From positions 1,488,001-1,552,000 of the forward strand of contig JARFIW010000968.1 in assembly GCA_036346225.1 (NCBI GenBank): DNA of 64,000 nucleotides. The letters are read 5' to 3'. Numbering within the stretch: position 1 is the stretch's first letter; every line of letters begins with the position of its first letter. A program made the position numbers and the translations under genes. Positions 21,131 to 33,892 of the stretch are shown one piece after another. Origin of the DNA: Platerodrilus igneus (taxonomy: Eukaryota; Arthropoda; Insecta; Coleoptera; Lycidae). The notes below the pieces were generated by a model, which searched no databases, was not told where the DNA came from, and saw only the letters and a program-made list of their open reading frames with translations.

Positions 21131-21244
21131 TTACGGTCTTGTCCAATTTATAACTTCCAAACATATCTAATTTAGGCACGTCATCGTATTTGAGTCTTCA
21201 AGTTTGATGTTATCTTCGTTAGCCAACCTAAGCTGCGGTTATCC

Positions 21245-21686
21245 TGTACTAGGCCGCCTCCTATAATAAGAGGGAGAAGTATCCGTAATGTTTAAGTTGG
21301 TCCGATAGGTAAGGGTCAGTCGGGGTAAGCGTGCGAGAGAGTGCGGCACGTGATAAATCGCGTGTCGGTTGTTCTAGAACCCAGTTAATTTGTGAACTTT
21401 GCGTTGCAAATAAATTATACAATTATCCGTAAGAGTGTGGCAGTGATTGTTTGATGCTAATGAGGATCAGTTGGATTGTACTTTACAGATAAGTTATAGT
21501 TGTAGTATTGTTTCTTTGTTTGTTTTTTTTAATGGCAACGCCGCTGGCCACATGGTAGTTACGGTGCGTGCTGCATTTTGTTTTATTTAGCTGTGTTTGT
21601 TTCTTTATTTTGTGACATTGGTTACAATTCATTAAACTACATAAATCCATCTACGAGTTATTATTACATATCCACAGGTTGTAACA
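21245..21686 (+). mobile_element. 5' LTR of Gypsy element 1
   Basis: It begins TGTACTAGGCCGCC and is taken to end TTGTAACA (inverted ends TGT...ACA), 442 bp. It is nearly the same as 26612-27043, differing by roughly a dozen substitutions and an 8-9 bp deletion, so the copy is not very young. The similarity actually continues past this end to 21809 (see the tandem finding), so the LTR may be longer than called. No TGG-type primer-binding site is obvious after it. Confidence 0.8.
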
Positions 21687-22189
21687 GGTAAAAACTTAAA
21701 GGATCACGAAAATACCACATGAGAGGGTTGCCGCTAGCCTGGGCCAACATCTGCAAGGGCAACCACTCGTTTCCGCACCTCCTAGAATTTCTGAGCTTTC
21801 GGAGGGATGATACCTAAGGTCATTAGTAAATAATTACTGCTATTGGTATTTAGATAACATTGAATGATATCTTTGAAACGAACAGTACATTTTAATTTCT
21901 AATAAGTGTTAACGGTTATTCAACAACCAGGTCCATGTTAATTGTATTTACGGACAATAGTTGGCATTAGGAATGTTAATGAGACTGAACTGAAAAAAGT
22001 TTAATTCCTAGGTGTTTGGATATTGAGGTATAACATTCCAAGTTGCATTAAGTTTGAGTGGACAATTCAGAGAAATTCATTGGGTTTATTGTGTTTGTTT
22101 GGAACAAAAATAAACAGAGTAATTTAGAGCTTAAGAGTTAAGGATCGCACCTCAAGGTGAAATATGTTTTTGATTGTTGTTGAAATGTA
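21687..22189 (+). other. Leader of Gypsy element 1
   Basis: The first ~120 bp (to 21809) are repeated after the 3' LTR (27044-27165) and contain a short frame beginning ATGAGAGGGTTGCCG. After 21809 the two copies diverge completely. The remainder to the gag ATG is AT-rich and non-coding. Confidence 0.6.
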
Positions 22190-23265
22190 ATGTCACATAA
22201 GTATAATACGCGTAGTAAAGATCAAAGTAATTTAGAAAAAGCTGATAAAATGGGCGAGCCTGATATCGCAGATGCTTTGAAACAACTAGTTGCAGCTGTT
22301 AATAGTATGAATTGTAACAATGCCATCCTAAAGGAATCAATTGAACAAATGAACGTGGATATTGCTGCAAATATTAGCAAATTAAGTTTTGATGTAAATC
22401 GAGTTTCTGAATCGGTTAAAGAACAGGTAGAAGCTAGCGATGTTGAATATGTTAGGGATGAAGGTATTGTGCATGTACACCAACCAGAGACCAGGGCGTC
22501 ACGTCCGAGGCTTTTGGGTATTATAATTATATGAGTTTATATAAGGATCTGGGGGTACGAATTTGTGCTTTGTGCCGGAGGGATCTGTGCATCCGGTAAC
22601 TTTCATTAAAAAACAGGAAACAATATTTTTGGAAGCTGGAGTTCCTGAAAGTAGAAAAGTTCCTTTGACCTTTAGTAATTTACGTAATTCAGCTCAGGAT
22701 TGGGGTGTATTAAAGGAAGAAAAAGTAAGGGATTTCCAAGAATTTAAAGAACTATTTTTAAGTCGGTATTGGGGGGTTGACAAAGAGAGGAAACTTTTTC
22801 AAAAAATTAAATTTGGGTGTTACGAAAGAGGGTCAAGGGCTGATTATTTTTTAAAGTTGGCGAGAGAAGCAAATTTCTTAACTACTCTTCTTGAGGAAGG
22901 TGCGCTTAGTTCTTTATTAAAAAATCATTTTCGAGTGAAATTCAACGAGGTATTGTAAATTGCATGCCCAGAACTTTGATGAAGTCTACTTACTTAAGGG
23001 AAATTGATGAAACTTATAATCGGAACCCCAATAATAATAATAACGGTTCCTACACGAATTGGCGTGGTAGAGGTACGAATAATAAACAAAAGGGAGCGTT
23101 CGTTACAATTTTAGATCAAATACGTCAAATTCTGGAGGCGGTAATAGTGCCCGCTCTGAAAATAGGGAAAGTAATACTAATAGTAATTACAATAATGGTG
23201 ATAGGGATGAAGGGCGTCGCGAATCTCAAACTGTTAGTAGTCCAGGGGGAAATCGACCATCGGCT
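22190..23265 (+). pseudogene. gag: Gypsy element 1 gag
   Basis: An ATG at 22190 opens a 114-codon frame with a coiled-coil-like Asn/Leu/Val-rich segment. After a frame change, 22563-22958 carries the retrotransposon gag capsid core (LTFSNLRNSAQDWGVL, then FKELFLSRYWG, then KIKFGCYERGSRADYFLKL). A further shift gives an Asn/Gly/Arg-rich basic tail (22964-23265) in place of a zinc knuckle, as in Gypsy groups that lack CCHC. Gag would form the RNA-packaging particle. At least two frame changes make it non-functional. Confidence 0.75.
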
Positions 23266-23787
23266 GTGGCCGCGTTATTTAATAAAAACGGGGATGACCT
23301 TTTACTAGAAGACAAAAAGAATATAAAATCAGTTGCGTTGGCACCGACCATTAAAGCGACGGTTGAGACAGTTTTGGTAAAAATATTAGTAGATTCGGGT
23401 AGTCAAGTTACCTGCATTTCAAAAAACTTTTTATTGAAGATAACGCAAATTAATAGCGATATTTTACGTTTGCCGTTTACATCAACTATTTTGGTGAGTG
23501 CGACGGGCAAGAATTCTATTGTTAAGGATCAATTTTATTTGAATTTTAAATTTAATGATTTCGAATTGGCTTACCCTTGTCTGGTAGTTCCCAATTTAAT
23601 TCGTGATGTCAGCTTCGGATGCGATTTTTTTGCTGATCATCAAATTAAAATCGATTTTTCAAAAAATTGTTTATCGGGTATTTTTGAAGGAAGAGCGATA
23701 AGCGTAGGGTTTAGTATGGAACCAAAATCTGATGGTCGGTTGACTGTTTGCCAAGTGTCGGAAGAGAAAGATGAGGAAATTCAATAA
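23266..23787 (+). pseudogene. pol: Gypsy element 1 aspartic protease region
   Basis: 173 codons with the retropepsin active site LVDSGSQVTC (Asp at residue 43), a hydrophobic flap region and a downstream block around RDVSFGCDFF. It would cleave Gag-Pol and is fused in frame-shifted fashion to gag upstream. The frame ends in TAA at 23785-23787; RT resumes about 100 bp later in another frame. Confidence 0.75.
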
Positions 23788-23884
23788 AAAAGGAGATAGT
23801 GCCGTGTAAGGTGTCTGAGATTAAAGAGGTAGTGGATCGCGCAGAAAACTTTTCTCAAGAAGAAAAATAAATTGTACGAGCTGC

Positions 23885-24665
23885 TTGTTGTCACATAGGT
23901 CGATATTTTCGAACCAACCAGGACGAACGAATGTTTACTTGCATGAAATTGAGTTGTGGGATGAGTCCCCATTTTTTATCAGATCATACCCAATTCCGTA
24001 TGCATATAAAGACGAGGTTAGGCGGCAGATAGAGGAGATGGTGGCGTGGGACGTAATTGAGGCGAAGCAAACGGAATATATCAGTCCGTTGGTAGTAGTT
24101 AAAAAAAAGGATGAGGCTATAAGGGTTTGTTTGGACGCTCGTTTTTTAAATGGTGAAAGATCGAGTTATGCCTCCGAATCCTACAGAATTGTGGTATAAT
24201 TTTTCTAGTGGCCAACGACTGAGTACGCTCGATTTAACGGCGAGTTACTGGCAGATTAAAATTAAGCCTGAACACCAAAAATTTACTTGGTTTTTGTACG
24301 AGGGGAATACTTACGTTTTTAAGGTTTTACCGTTCGGTCTAAGTACGTCGGTGGGATCCTTTATAAGAGCATTGGGTATAATTTTAGGACCAGACGTAGA
24401 ATCATATGTGATTGCGTACGTAGATGATCTCCTTATTTATTCGGAAGGGGCTGAAGAACATTTGATTCACTTAAACAAAATATTCGAAAGGTTTGAAGCT
24501 GCTGGCATTACTATAAAATTAAAAAAATCACATTTTGCCAGAAATACAGTTGTGTTCCTTGGGCATATTATCTCCGCCAAAGGGGTGTGTGTTGATCCTG
24601 CCCGCGTGGAAGCTATCAATTCATTTCCGGTACCGAGGAATATTAAACATTTACGTGGCTTTTAG
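23885..24665 (+). pseudogene. pol: Gypsy element 1 reverse transcriptase
   Basis: The N-terminal RT piece (23885-24199) has RSYPIPYAYKDEVRRQIEEM, then ISPLVVVKKKD and RVCLDARFLN, the usual Ty3/Gypsy RT start. A one-base frame change leads to 24150-24665 with LSTLDLTASYWQIKI, VLPFGLSTSVGSF, the catalytic YVDD at residues 90-93 (24417-24428), then FLGHIISAKGV and the PxxIKHLRGF block. The palm residues are intact. Another frame change follows at about 24665. Confidence 0.9.
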
Positions 24666-25013
24666 GGTCGTTAATTATGAGCGTCGGTTTTGTGAGCAGC
24701 TTGCTCATTTAATGGGGCCGTTATTACAGCTTTTGAAAAAAGGAGTTCAATGGCGTTGGGGTTCAGCTCAACAAGAAGCGTTTGAGAAAATTAAGTCTAG
24801 GTTTTTATCGATTTCGATGTTGAAGCATCCGTGTTTTGACCGTGCGTTTTTTATCCAAACAGATGCATCGGATGTGGGGTTAGGTGGTTGTTTATTTCAA
24901 ATAAATGATCAAACTTCAGAAAGGATATCGTAGCATTCACCAGTCGGACTCTGCGTGGCCCTAAAATTGGTTATTGTGTTACAGAAAAAGAGGGATTAGC
25001 CGTACTACATTGT
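24600..25013 (+). pseudogene. pol: Gypsy element 1 RNase H, N-terminal part
   Basis: The frame carries the RT connection (YERRFCEQLAHLMGPL) and the RNase H opening QTDASDVGLGGCLFQ (catalytic Asp kept), ending at 24933. After a shift it continues as FTSRTLRG...EKEGLAVLHC (catalytic Glu kept). It sits between the RT and the integrase-bearing open frame. Confidence 0.8.
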
Positions 25014-26541
25014 TTGCAGCAGTGGCGGGTATTTGTGCTAGGTCGAGAATTAACTGTGATCACCAATCATAAATCTCTATTGTTTTTAATGTCCTGCAGA
25101 CTATTAAATTCGCGTTTGACTAGGTGGGTGTTGTATTTTCAAGAATACGCTTTTAATGTTAAATATTGTGCTGGGAAGGAGAATGTCCTTGCGGATGCTC
25201 TATCGCGTTATCCAATCAAGGGAAAGGAGGAACTTGAAAAATTTGAGAGGATGCCGACAGAAATTTGTGCATTAAAGAAGTCGGAACTATGTAAAGGGGT
25301 CCAGTTAGGTATAAAAAATATTGTTGAGGAGCAAGGGAAAGACGAATTCTGTTGTAAAATAATGTCTAGATTATTGAAGGAGGAAGTTCCGAAAAGGTGC
25401 GCTGATTGGGTTGTGATGTATCAGGGAGTTTTATTTAGGCGAGGCTACGAAGGTTCGCCAGAGTTTAAAGTACGTGTGCCTGCTTCCCAAATAAGTATAC
25501 TGGTTTGGCAAGAACATGTAGATAATGGGCATTTTGAGGCGGAAAAGTGTTTCCAGATGCTGCGTCGTGATTATTATTTTCAGAGAATGAAACATTTCAT
25601 TCGAAAAATTATTTCAAGCTGCGATTTGTGCCAGAAGGCGAAGAGTTCGATTAGAATTTATGGCGAATATCATAGTGTTTTATTTAAAGCGCCGAACGAA
25701 ATCGTATGTGTTGATCTCATTGGTCCGCTCCCAGTATCAAGGGCGGGGGCGACTTTCTTATTAGTTATTATTGACGCTTTCAGTAAGTTGGTTACTTTAC
25801 ACCCTCTTAAACGTGCTAATACGGCTGCGATTCTTCGTTGTTTGGTCAAGAAATATTTTATCGAGATTGGTAAACCAGGGATCATTCTTTCCGATAATGG
25901 TAGCCAGTTTACGAGCAAAGATTGGAAAGAGTCGTTGAACCTATTAGGTGTTAAAGGTAACTCACACGTCAGTGTACTTTCCGCAGGGAAACCAGACGGA
26001 ACGGGTTAATAAAGAAATTGTGCGTATTTTGAGATCATTGTGTTACTCGGCTCATGGGGTTGGGCTTTGATGCTAGATAGAGTAAGGAAATGGATTAATA
26101 GGGCAGTCCATGACTCGACTGGATATAGCCCTCGTGAACTACATTTTGGTGATCATATTGATAACCCTAATATTAAAAACCTTATTTTTCCTACAAGTGA
26201 CATACCGGATGTTGGTAGGGATAAAATTATAACACTAGCTTATAATAAATTAAAATCTAAGGCTGAAAAACGTAAATTACGCCATCAAAGGATCCATAAA
26301 AATTGTATTGATTTTAAGATTGGTGATAAAGTACTGGTTCGTACTCATCCCCAGTCTTCTGCGGAAGACAAGGAGATTAAGAAATTCTTTTTGCTTTATT
26401 CCGGGCCTGCTACGATTGTGGCTAGGCGCGGGCCAAATTCTTAGGAAGTACGGGACGACACTAGGGGTCTCTCTGTTGGGTATACAAAATGTTAGGAATT
26501 TAAAACCGTATGTTGTACCGTATCTAAATTTAACACTGTAA
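25014..26541 (+). pseudogene. pol: Gypsy element 1 RNase H C-terminus and integrase
   Basis: The 331-codon frame begins with the end of RNase H: ITNHKSL (residues 16-22), where the usual catalytic Asp is Asn, then LADALSR with its Asp intact at 61. Integrase follows: HHCC zinc site H168, H173, C203, C206, then core Asp at 234 (VDLIGPLP) and 294 (SDNGSQF). A frameshift near 25990 leaves the catalytic Glu in the next frame (ERVNKEI). 26040-26541 then carries the C-terminal DNA-binding region (TGYSPRELHFG, then KVLVRTH and ending NLKPYVV). Integrase would insert the cDNA copy; this one is broken. Confidence 0.85.
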
Positions 26542-26601
26542 TTATTAAGTATAAGTTCAATTTAATTACAAAAATATGTTTAGCAATTAAGTTTAACTTA
26601 T

Positions 26602-26611
26602 AGGGGGGTGA
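26602..26611 (+). promoter_or_regulatory. Polypurine tract of Gypsy element 1
   Basis: AGGGGGGTGA lies directly before the TGTACTAGG start of the 3' LTR, the expected site of plus-strand priming. Confidence 0.85.
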
Positions 26612-27043
26612 TGTACTAGGCCGCCCCCTATAATAAGAGGGAGAAGTATTCGTAATGTTTAAGTTGGTCCGATAGGTAAGGGTCACTCGGGGTAAGCGTG
26701 CGAGAGAGTGCGGCACGTGATAAATCGCGTGTCGGTTGTTCTAGAACCTAGTTAATTTGTAAACTTTGCGTTGCAAATAAATTATCCGTAAGAGTGTGGC
26801 AGTGATAGTTTGATGCTAATGAGGATCAGTTGGATTGTACTTTACAGATAAGTTATAGTTGTAGTATTGTTTCTTTGTTTGTTTTTTTAATGGCAACGCC
26901 GCTGGTCACATGGTAGTTACGGTGCGTGCTGCATTTGTTTTATTTAGCTGTGTTTGTTTCTTTATTTTGTGACATTGGTTACAATTCATTAAACTACATA
27001 AATCCATCTATGAGTTATTATTACATATCCACAAGTTGTAACA
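26612..27043 (+). mobile_element. 3' LTR of Gypsy element 1 (shared with element 2)
   Basis: 432 bp, beginning TGTACTAGGCCGCC right after the polypurine tract and ending TTGTAACA. Compared with the 5' LTR it lacks a short ACAATTAT-type block. It is followed by the same ~120-bp leader as the 5' LTR and then by a different gag-pol, so it also serves as the 5' LTR of element 2. Confidence 0.8.
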
Positions 27044-28050
27044 GGTAAAAACTTAAAGGATTACAAAAATACCACATGAGAGGGTTGCCGCTAGCCTGGG
27101 CGAACATCTGCAAGGGCAACCACTCGTTTCCGCACCTCCTGGAATTTCTGAGCTTTCGGAGGGATCTGGTTCAATCCTTACCGATATGTTTTCTTTCCAG
27201 AAATAGTTTGACGGCAAAATTGGAGGAAGTCGATATACGGGTAGAATGGAATGAAAGAAATATAGTAGCGATCAAACAGGAAATAGGACAGCTGAAAATG
27301 GAGGTGAAAGCTTTTGCGAAGAAGATATTAATAGTAAGATGACGGAAGTAAGTGATTCATGCAGGGACCAGTTAGGAAGATTTGAAAGGGAAATGTGTGG
27401 AATCAAACAAAATGTAACCGCTTTAACAGGGATGGACCGATGTTTTATACAAATAATTTATTGTTAGATCAGCACATGAAATTTTAGGGGGATAAACGGG
27501 TAAACCCTCAAATATTTATTAATAGTGTTCGAGTGTTAGTACACAATTTGTATGATGAAAGGCCAAATTAAATGTAGTAAAGGCATTACTAAAAGAGAAT
27601 GCAGAAGCGTGATACAATCTTGTGGGACAGGATATTGAATCGCACTTACATTTTGAAGAAAAATTTCTGAAACATTATTGGGGAGATCATAAGCAAGACC
27701 AAGTGAGGGATGATTTGATTACGAGAAAATATAAGGGGGAATTTTCAGCATCTAGAGACAGGAAATATAGTATAGCCAAACAGTTAAGTCCACCGTTAAC
27801 CGATGGGCAAACCATTAAATAATTATCTAGGCACTTTGAGGTAGAGGTTAGACTGCACGTAGCACTGCAAAACATCACTGAAAGGAAAACATTTTTAGAG
27901 TATCTACAGCGATATGATGATGTAAGTACAAGAAGACCTAAAGATCGTAGGGATAGAAATGTAAATCAGGTTAGATTCGAAAATAGGGGAGAGAACTTTA
28001 ACAAAAGACGGGGAACAAATTTTAACAGACCATTCAGAAATAATTAGGAG
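27044..28050 (+). pseudogene. gag: Gypsy element 2 gag
   Basis: A frame from 27076 (88 codons) includes a short coiled-coil-like Lys/Glu segment. Its start (MRGLPLAWANICKG) duplicates the leader of element 1. A second frame (27622-27822) has the gag core FEEKFLKHYWGDHKQDQVRDDL, cognate to the FKELFLSRYWG block of element 1 but clearly different in sequence. Reading past a stop at 27822 shows VALQNITERKTFLEYLQRYD, then an Arg/Asn-rich basic tail. Stops and shifts throughout. Confidence 0.65.
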
Positions 28051-28149
28051 TCAAGGGGGAAACTTATTATCGCAATAGTAGCGGTACAAGAAATACAAAT
28101 CAGGAAGCAAGTGTGCAACGTCAAAGTAGCTCACTGGAAATCTCGAGGG

Positions 28150-28686
28150 CACAACCTAGTGCAGCGATTAGAAATAATAAAGTTGAAGTAGGCCGGAAGT
28201 TAGTAGGACCCATGCCGAAGTGGTAGAAAAACAAAGACAGGATTGTTCAATAAGAGACAAACCACTAGAGTTAGCTATATGTAAATATGAACATCCGCGA
28301 GAAATTATGACGATTGAAGGGGAAGTGAAACCAGAGATAAATGCCAAAGTTTGTTTGCCTATGTTTGCCTATTGTAATGTAGGATCGTTACTCGATTCAG
28401 GAGCAGATCGGGTTTAGTATCTGTAGAATTTGTCAAAGAAATAAGAAAGAAATTGGGAATAGAATTATGCCGATTAAGAGGAGTCATTTAGCAGCCCCGA
28501 ACAAAAAGAGGTTTGCTGTAGTAAATAGAGTTATTGTGCTAAAAGTAGCGATAGGTTCGTTGTGTTGTAAACAGAAGTTTGTCATTGTTTTTGGACTAAA
28601 ATTTAAAAGTATCTTGGGGATGGATTGTATGATGAAGTTAGGTATGATTATAGATATGGAGAAGCGAATAATAAAGAAAGGTTAGT
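28150..28686 (+). pseudogene. pol: Gypsy element 2 aspartic protease
   Basis: 28220-28417 ends in the active-site strand VGSLLDSGADRV (Asp at residue 59) and a stop. A frame change then carries the rest (28467-28685) with KFKSILGMDCMMKLG, the ILGxDxL-like protease C-terminal block. Order and spacing match retropepsins. Inactivated by a stop and a shift. Confidence 0.7.
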
Positions 28687-28689
28687 GAT

Positions 28690-29345
28690 ATGGAATTGCC
28701 CTGGAAAGATAGTTATGATGTCACAGAAGATGACGTAGGGTTAAGTGTAAATTTGATGGAGATAGATGTGAGAATAAATGAGTTAGATACTATTAAACGT
28801 CCAGGGAAGAAATTAGATAAAGTTCTGGTACTGTTGAAAAAATATTTAGAATTAGTAGGCGTAGAGGCAAGCACAGCGCTAGTATATGAGCATGCTTTAG
28901 AGGTTGATAATTCAAAACCGTTTAATTCTAAAATATACCCGATACCTGCAGCATATAGAGAGCAAGTAAATTGTGAATTAGCAAAAATGTGGACGGTCGG
29001 CATAATTGAATATTCGAATACGCATTTAATAAAAACCCGTTGGAAGTCGTTAAGAAAAAGGATATAGCATTTGTTTGTGTTTATATGCAAGAAAAATTAA
29101 TCAAAGGACTAAATTGCAATACCATTGTCCACCATCCATAGACACACTTTTAACTAGGTTGAGTGGTAAACTAATTTTCAATAAGCTTGATTTGAGGAAT
29201 TCTTTCTGGTTGATTCCGCTACATAAAAATTCTAGAAGGTACACAGGATTTTCAGTTGAAGGAAAAATTATAATTTTAAGGTGATACCGTATGGTTTGTC
29301 AACGTTTAGTGCAGCATTAATTAAGACCAAGCAGGCAAAGTAGGA
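28690..29345 (+). pseudogene. pol: Gypsy element 2 reverse transcriptase (truncated)
   Basis: 28690-29067 gives the RT N-terminus (IYPIPAAYREQVNCELAKM, then GIIEYSNT). After frame changes, 29075-29284 carries CPPSIDTLLTRLSGKLIFNKLDL, then LRNSFWLIPLH and TGFSVEG. Next, about 29285-29325 in a new frame, is VIPYGLSTFSAALI, cognate to VLPFGLSTS in element 1. Similarity ends near 29345; the YxDD box, RNase H and integrase are absent. The element is deleted after the RT fingers. Confidence 0.75.
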
Positions 29346-29900
29346 GCGTATGAACAAGTTTCAAGTGAGTACGTCGAAGATATTTTCCGTGATACAATTA
29401 GTATAATAGTCATTGAGGTAAGAGAAGAGTTAAAGGTCCATGTAATACAGTGCGTACGGGGGATGACTCTACACATGAAGAAGAGGGTGCGATTCAAGTA
29501 GTTGTAGGTAAATATAGGTGTAAATAGATAGTTGTAGGTAAATAATAGTTGGTAAAGTTAGGTGTTAATAATAGTTGATGTTAGGAATAGGTCTAGATAG
29601 TAATGGTAAGGAATAATAAATAGTTGTACATAAAAATAGAAATAGTCAAGCAGCAAAAGATTAAATTTAGAAGTATATTTGAGTTCAAGAAAAAATTCAA
29701 AATTAAATTTTTATTTGTATTCAAATAGAGGGAATATTTTGTGATATTTCGTGTTTTAAACCAGCATTTGTATTCAATTTGGTAATTATTTCAGGATTCT
29801 GTATATAAAATACAAATAACAAGGTGAAACGCTTTTCTGTAGAGTTTCACTCTGGCACAGCTAACATCAACCGTTACAGGTCGCGTTGAAAAGCAAAAGA
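29346..29900. other. No coding; possible degenerate LTR
   Basis: Short TAGTTGTAGGTAAATA direct repeats lie at about 29500-29600. A TATATAAAA near 29812-29820 is followed by CTGGCACAGCTAACATCAACCGTTACAGG. This could be the LTR of element 2 or of an unrelated element, but no start boundary or matching partner was found. Confidence 0.25.
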
Positions 29901-32900
29901 CTTACATAAAAAAATATTTCAGAGAGGCGTAAACACAGCTAAAAAAATTAAAGACACGGTAAATAAATAAAACACCTGATTTGTACAAGATGCTTGATAA
30001 ATAATTAAATATTTTTAATGCAAGTGCATTACAAGGTTCAACAAAAAAAATAATACAATTGTAAATCAATTTCAACATTGGTTTTTATATAAAACAGAAA
30101 TATAATTTAATATCTATGTAATTTTTTTAACACTTGGTTATAACCAAACTTAGTGCAATAATTATTAAAGTAAAAGTTGTCACTTCTACAAATTTAAGCT
30201 TTTGTAGTTCATTACAATAAACCCTTTAAATGTATTAAATAATAACAACCTAAATATTTATATCGTCCTAAAGTTATTGAAACAAAATGACGAATAGATA
30301 AGGTAACACTTGACAAAAACTTTCATCAAACTCCTATGTTGTGTGCACACTGCGAATTTATTTAGTTTAAGTTTAGTTTAAAATATATTTCTTTAATATT
30401 AAAAAACTCCGCAAATATCTATGTATAATATAAAACAATTTTGTGGTCACACTGCAACGTACTTATACATGTTATATAGTTGAGGTGAATTTAAATGAAA
30501 TAATGCGATGTACAAGCCATCCTTTTAACGCCTTAATGAACTATTCTACGATTAGTTACGTTATCACCGACATGACTGGCATTGCACGGCTATTCTTTGC
30601 AAGAGAAACACGTTGTTTCTGTTTTCGCTACAAATACCTGCAGGTGTGCGTGCGTTAAAGCTTTGTGTAATTCAAAGTGGTGTCTACGCGCGGAAAATGT
30701 TTACCAAAACCAGTTGGCCATAACAGAAGCGATCTCAACACTGCAACCAGTTGCAAGGTAAGGTGTAAAAGAGTGGCTTTTAGAATCCAAAAGTAACGTA
30801 ACAAACACGATAAAATACAGTCCACTTTATTTCTCATCACTGGAGCTGTCCCAATTGTTTTTTGATATACCATTGGTTGTTAACATCATTACCTCTTTGC
30901 CCCCCCCCCCACTCTATCTTACACTAATTAAACTTGTCATGAAAAATTTTTCAAATATTTATAAGTTAACTAAGTATAGCTCAATTAGCTCAGTCAATAG
31001 TTTTATAGACAACTAAATAATTTATATTATTGTATCCAGAGACAATATTTTTTTCATATTTGATATGTATGCCTAGTTAAACATTGAAACAGTTTAATTT
31101 TTTAAAGACCCTTACGAATCAATATTACAACGAATTGGTCATTATTAGTTTCTTTATTGTTTTCCCAATAAAATATTTTATGTTATAAATTTACCCAACA
31201 CAAAAAATCGTATAATTTTCATAAGATAAATTCTAATATGCCCAACAAATCAGAAATCTAAAATTTGTTACGACAAAGTCAAATAAAGTTACAGGATAAC
31301 TGTGCATTTAAAGGTTTTGTAACACGCCTCAGGTTGTTTGTTCTGTCAAACAACGCCAGCTGCAACGGAAAATCCATCACTTGTAGTCCAGCCACCAAGG
31401 CGCTAGGATGTTATTCTTTAGTGCTCTGGCGGCAAGCCTCCGTATAGCTATATTCATAGCACATCTGAATAATTAATCAAGTCAATTATAATTAATGGTT
31501 CGTATAATTCCTATCCAGAAAATTTAATTAAATTTTATTACTTTGTATGGCAACTACCTTTAAATATAAATCGACAAAATTTAATGCAATAATGAGAAAC
31601 TTTTGTTAATTAGAACTTATGATGTCACCTAAAAGTATAACCAAAAAAATCCTGAATTAATATAATTATATGTTAAACAATAAATGTAGCAGTACGTTTT
31701 AATCAAGATGTCACAACCCACCCTGGCAGAACATTGAGCCCGCGCACGGACACGTTTTAGATGTCGTTGTAAATAACCATGCAAGTTAGAGGCACCGTTT
31801 AGGTTACGATCTGGTAATAGGCTTTCTACGCCATGAAAGAGCCAGATTACGTCGACTGAAATAATATTGGGAGAGTCGTTTCAAAAACATTTCTCTTTAA
31901 CATCAAACTGATGGATTGTTATGTGAAACTTTATTTAATATTATTGATCTAAAAGTCAAGTATAAGATAAATTAGTACGTATAAGATGGATTTAATTTTA
32001 GAAATCTTGCAATTTAAAATATGATCATGAGTATAGTACTGAATTTATCTAAATGTAACATTAAATACTTTATGGTCTTAATTGTAAATCGTAGGAAACA
32101 GATTTGGCCACCTCCGATGATTAATTACGTTTTTTTGTTATGAAATATAAATTCAATTTTTAAATTAATACTGATTGATTTAAAAGGAGTAACTTTTATT
32201 TGATTTTGTGAAACTAAACTTTGCATTGGAAATAGATGCATTGAGTTGACTTAATTTTATTAATACAGATATATGTTTACATAAAATAACGATAGGAGAA
32301 GAGTTTAAATTATACCGTCCCGGTCATGAAGGTTGGCCTAGGATTGGAAAAACTGGTTTGATATACCAACTCAATTATTATAAGAACTATTCACTCTGTT
32401 ATTACAAGTAGTTTTAAAAGTAATATTATTTAGTTGAAATTAAATTAATTAAAATCGCATATAGAGTATAACATAAAAATAAATCCTTTAAGACACGTTA
32501 TACACTAAAAGGTTTCCACTTTTACCCTGTGGTGTTGTCTATCTACGGATAAACCTACAACTTTATCAAGAGCTTTGTGAATATATCGCGAGTTGATCGC
32601 AGAGAATCAACCACCCGAGCCGAGTGCTCCGACTTGCCTTTTTTTGTATTTATTTCTGGTTGATCTATAGATAGACGGACACGTCTAAAAAAAGATGTAA
32701 CAACATAAATAAAGAATATTTGTAGGTAAGGTAACTGATTAGAAACAAATGTTATCCCATTTTATTTTCTATTGTTTAAGTAACAAAGATCCTAATATGA
32801 AAGCGCAATCTTCTACCAAACAGATATTAAGTGGTAGGATTTGCCGCTTTTTAGGAAATAAAATCTTGACCTACAGAATCTCACATCAGCGTATGGTTAC

Positions 32901-33892
32901 AAGTAAAAAAACATACACCCTAGATGCATTCCGAATCAACGATAAAAATTGTATTCTGGTACTTGTTCCGATAAATTTAAGTAAAAAGTTAAATTTAAGT
33001 CTAATAACCAAACATTTATTATGCTACTTTTATGTGGGATTCAAAATAACATTAGACCAAGTGTTTTAGGTTAAGAAACGAATATGTAATTATTAGTGGC
33101 GCGTTTAAACTGCTTTGATCTGGGATATAAAGTAACATTAGACCAAGAGCTCAAGGAAAAGAAACGTAAAGTAATCATTCGTTGTGCCTTTAAACTTCGT
33201 GATATAGCAGTATTGGATTTAAAGGGACAGTGTGTTTAACGAAAAACCAAACTTTAAATCCATCTGCATTTTACCATTTTAGTGAGCAAATGAGTTCAAT
33301 GTAGCACGCCTGATCGAAGTCTCTTCTTAAGTACTTCCTATAAACTTATTTTGTAAGGAACAACAAATATATTTAATAAAACACATATCCTTTAACGGCT
33401 TCATGTTTAGAAAATTAGGAATGGCAAGATACTGACAGATCATCATAAATCAGAAAACCGAATGTACAAAATCAACCATCCGGTCAGCAAACAAGAATAA
33501 CTAAGATACAGATAAAGTGATACAATAACAAAAATAATAAAAAGAACTGACAAAATTGAAAACCACCCATTATCATGTATGGATAACATCACTGCTAATG
33601 TAAGTACAGCAATTTACACCTTAGCCAAATATATAAATGATTCATACTATTTTAATTGTATTAAATAGTTAAATACAATAGAAGTCGATTCTGAAAACTT
33701 AAATTCATTTATAGTTAAGCAAATTCAAAAGTGTTGTGTAGAATAAAATTAGGTAAGATGAAATAGCTAAAGTACAATTGAAAAGTATACTTAACTGCAA
33801 CATGGCAATTTGTCCTAGGCAAAATGGCATATTACACCTAAATGCACTTTCACCTGCTTCACTAATTATGCACCCAAATCTCTTCAAACACA
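29901..33892. other. No recognised gene
   Basis: AT-rich, with short random open frames. A C-run (10 C, about 30901-30910) and a GC-richer segment around 31717-31880 (CACCCTGGCAGAACATTGAGCCCGC) were noted. Neither was matched to an element. The plus-strand frame 32749-33069 (106 codons) has no motif. Confidence 0.4.

Noticed and set aside
30901..30910. C10 homopolymer as a regulatory element
   Set aside because: A simple run with no supporting context.
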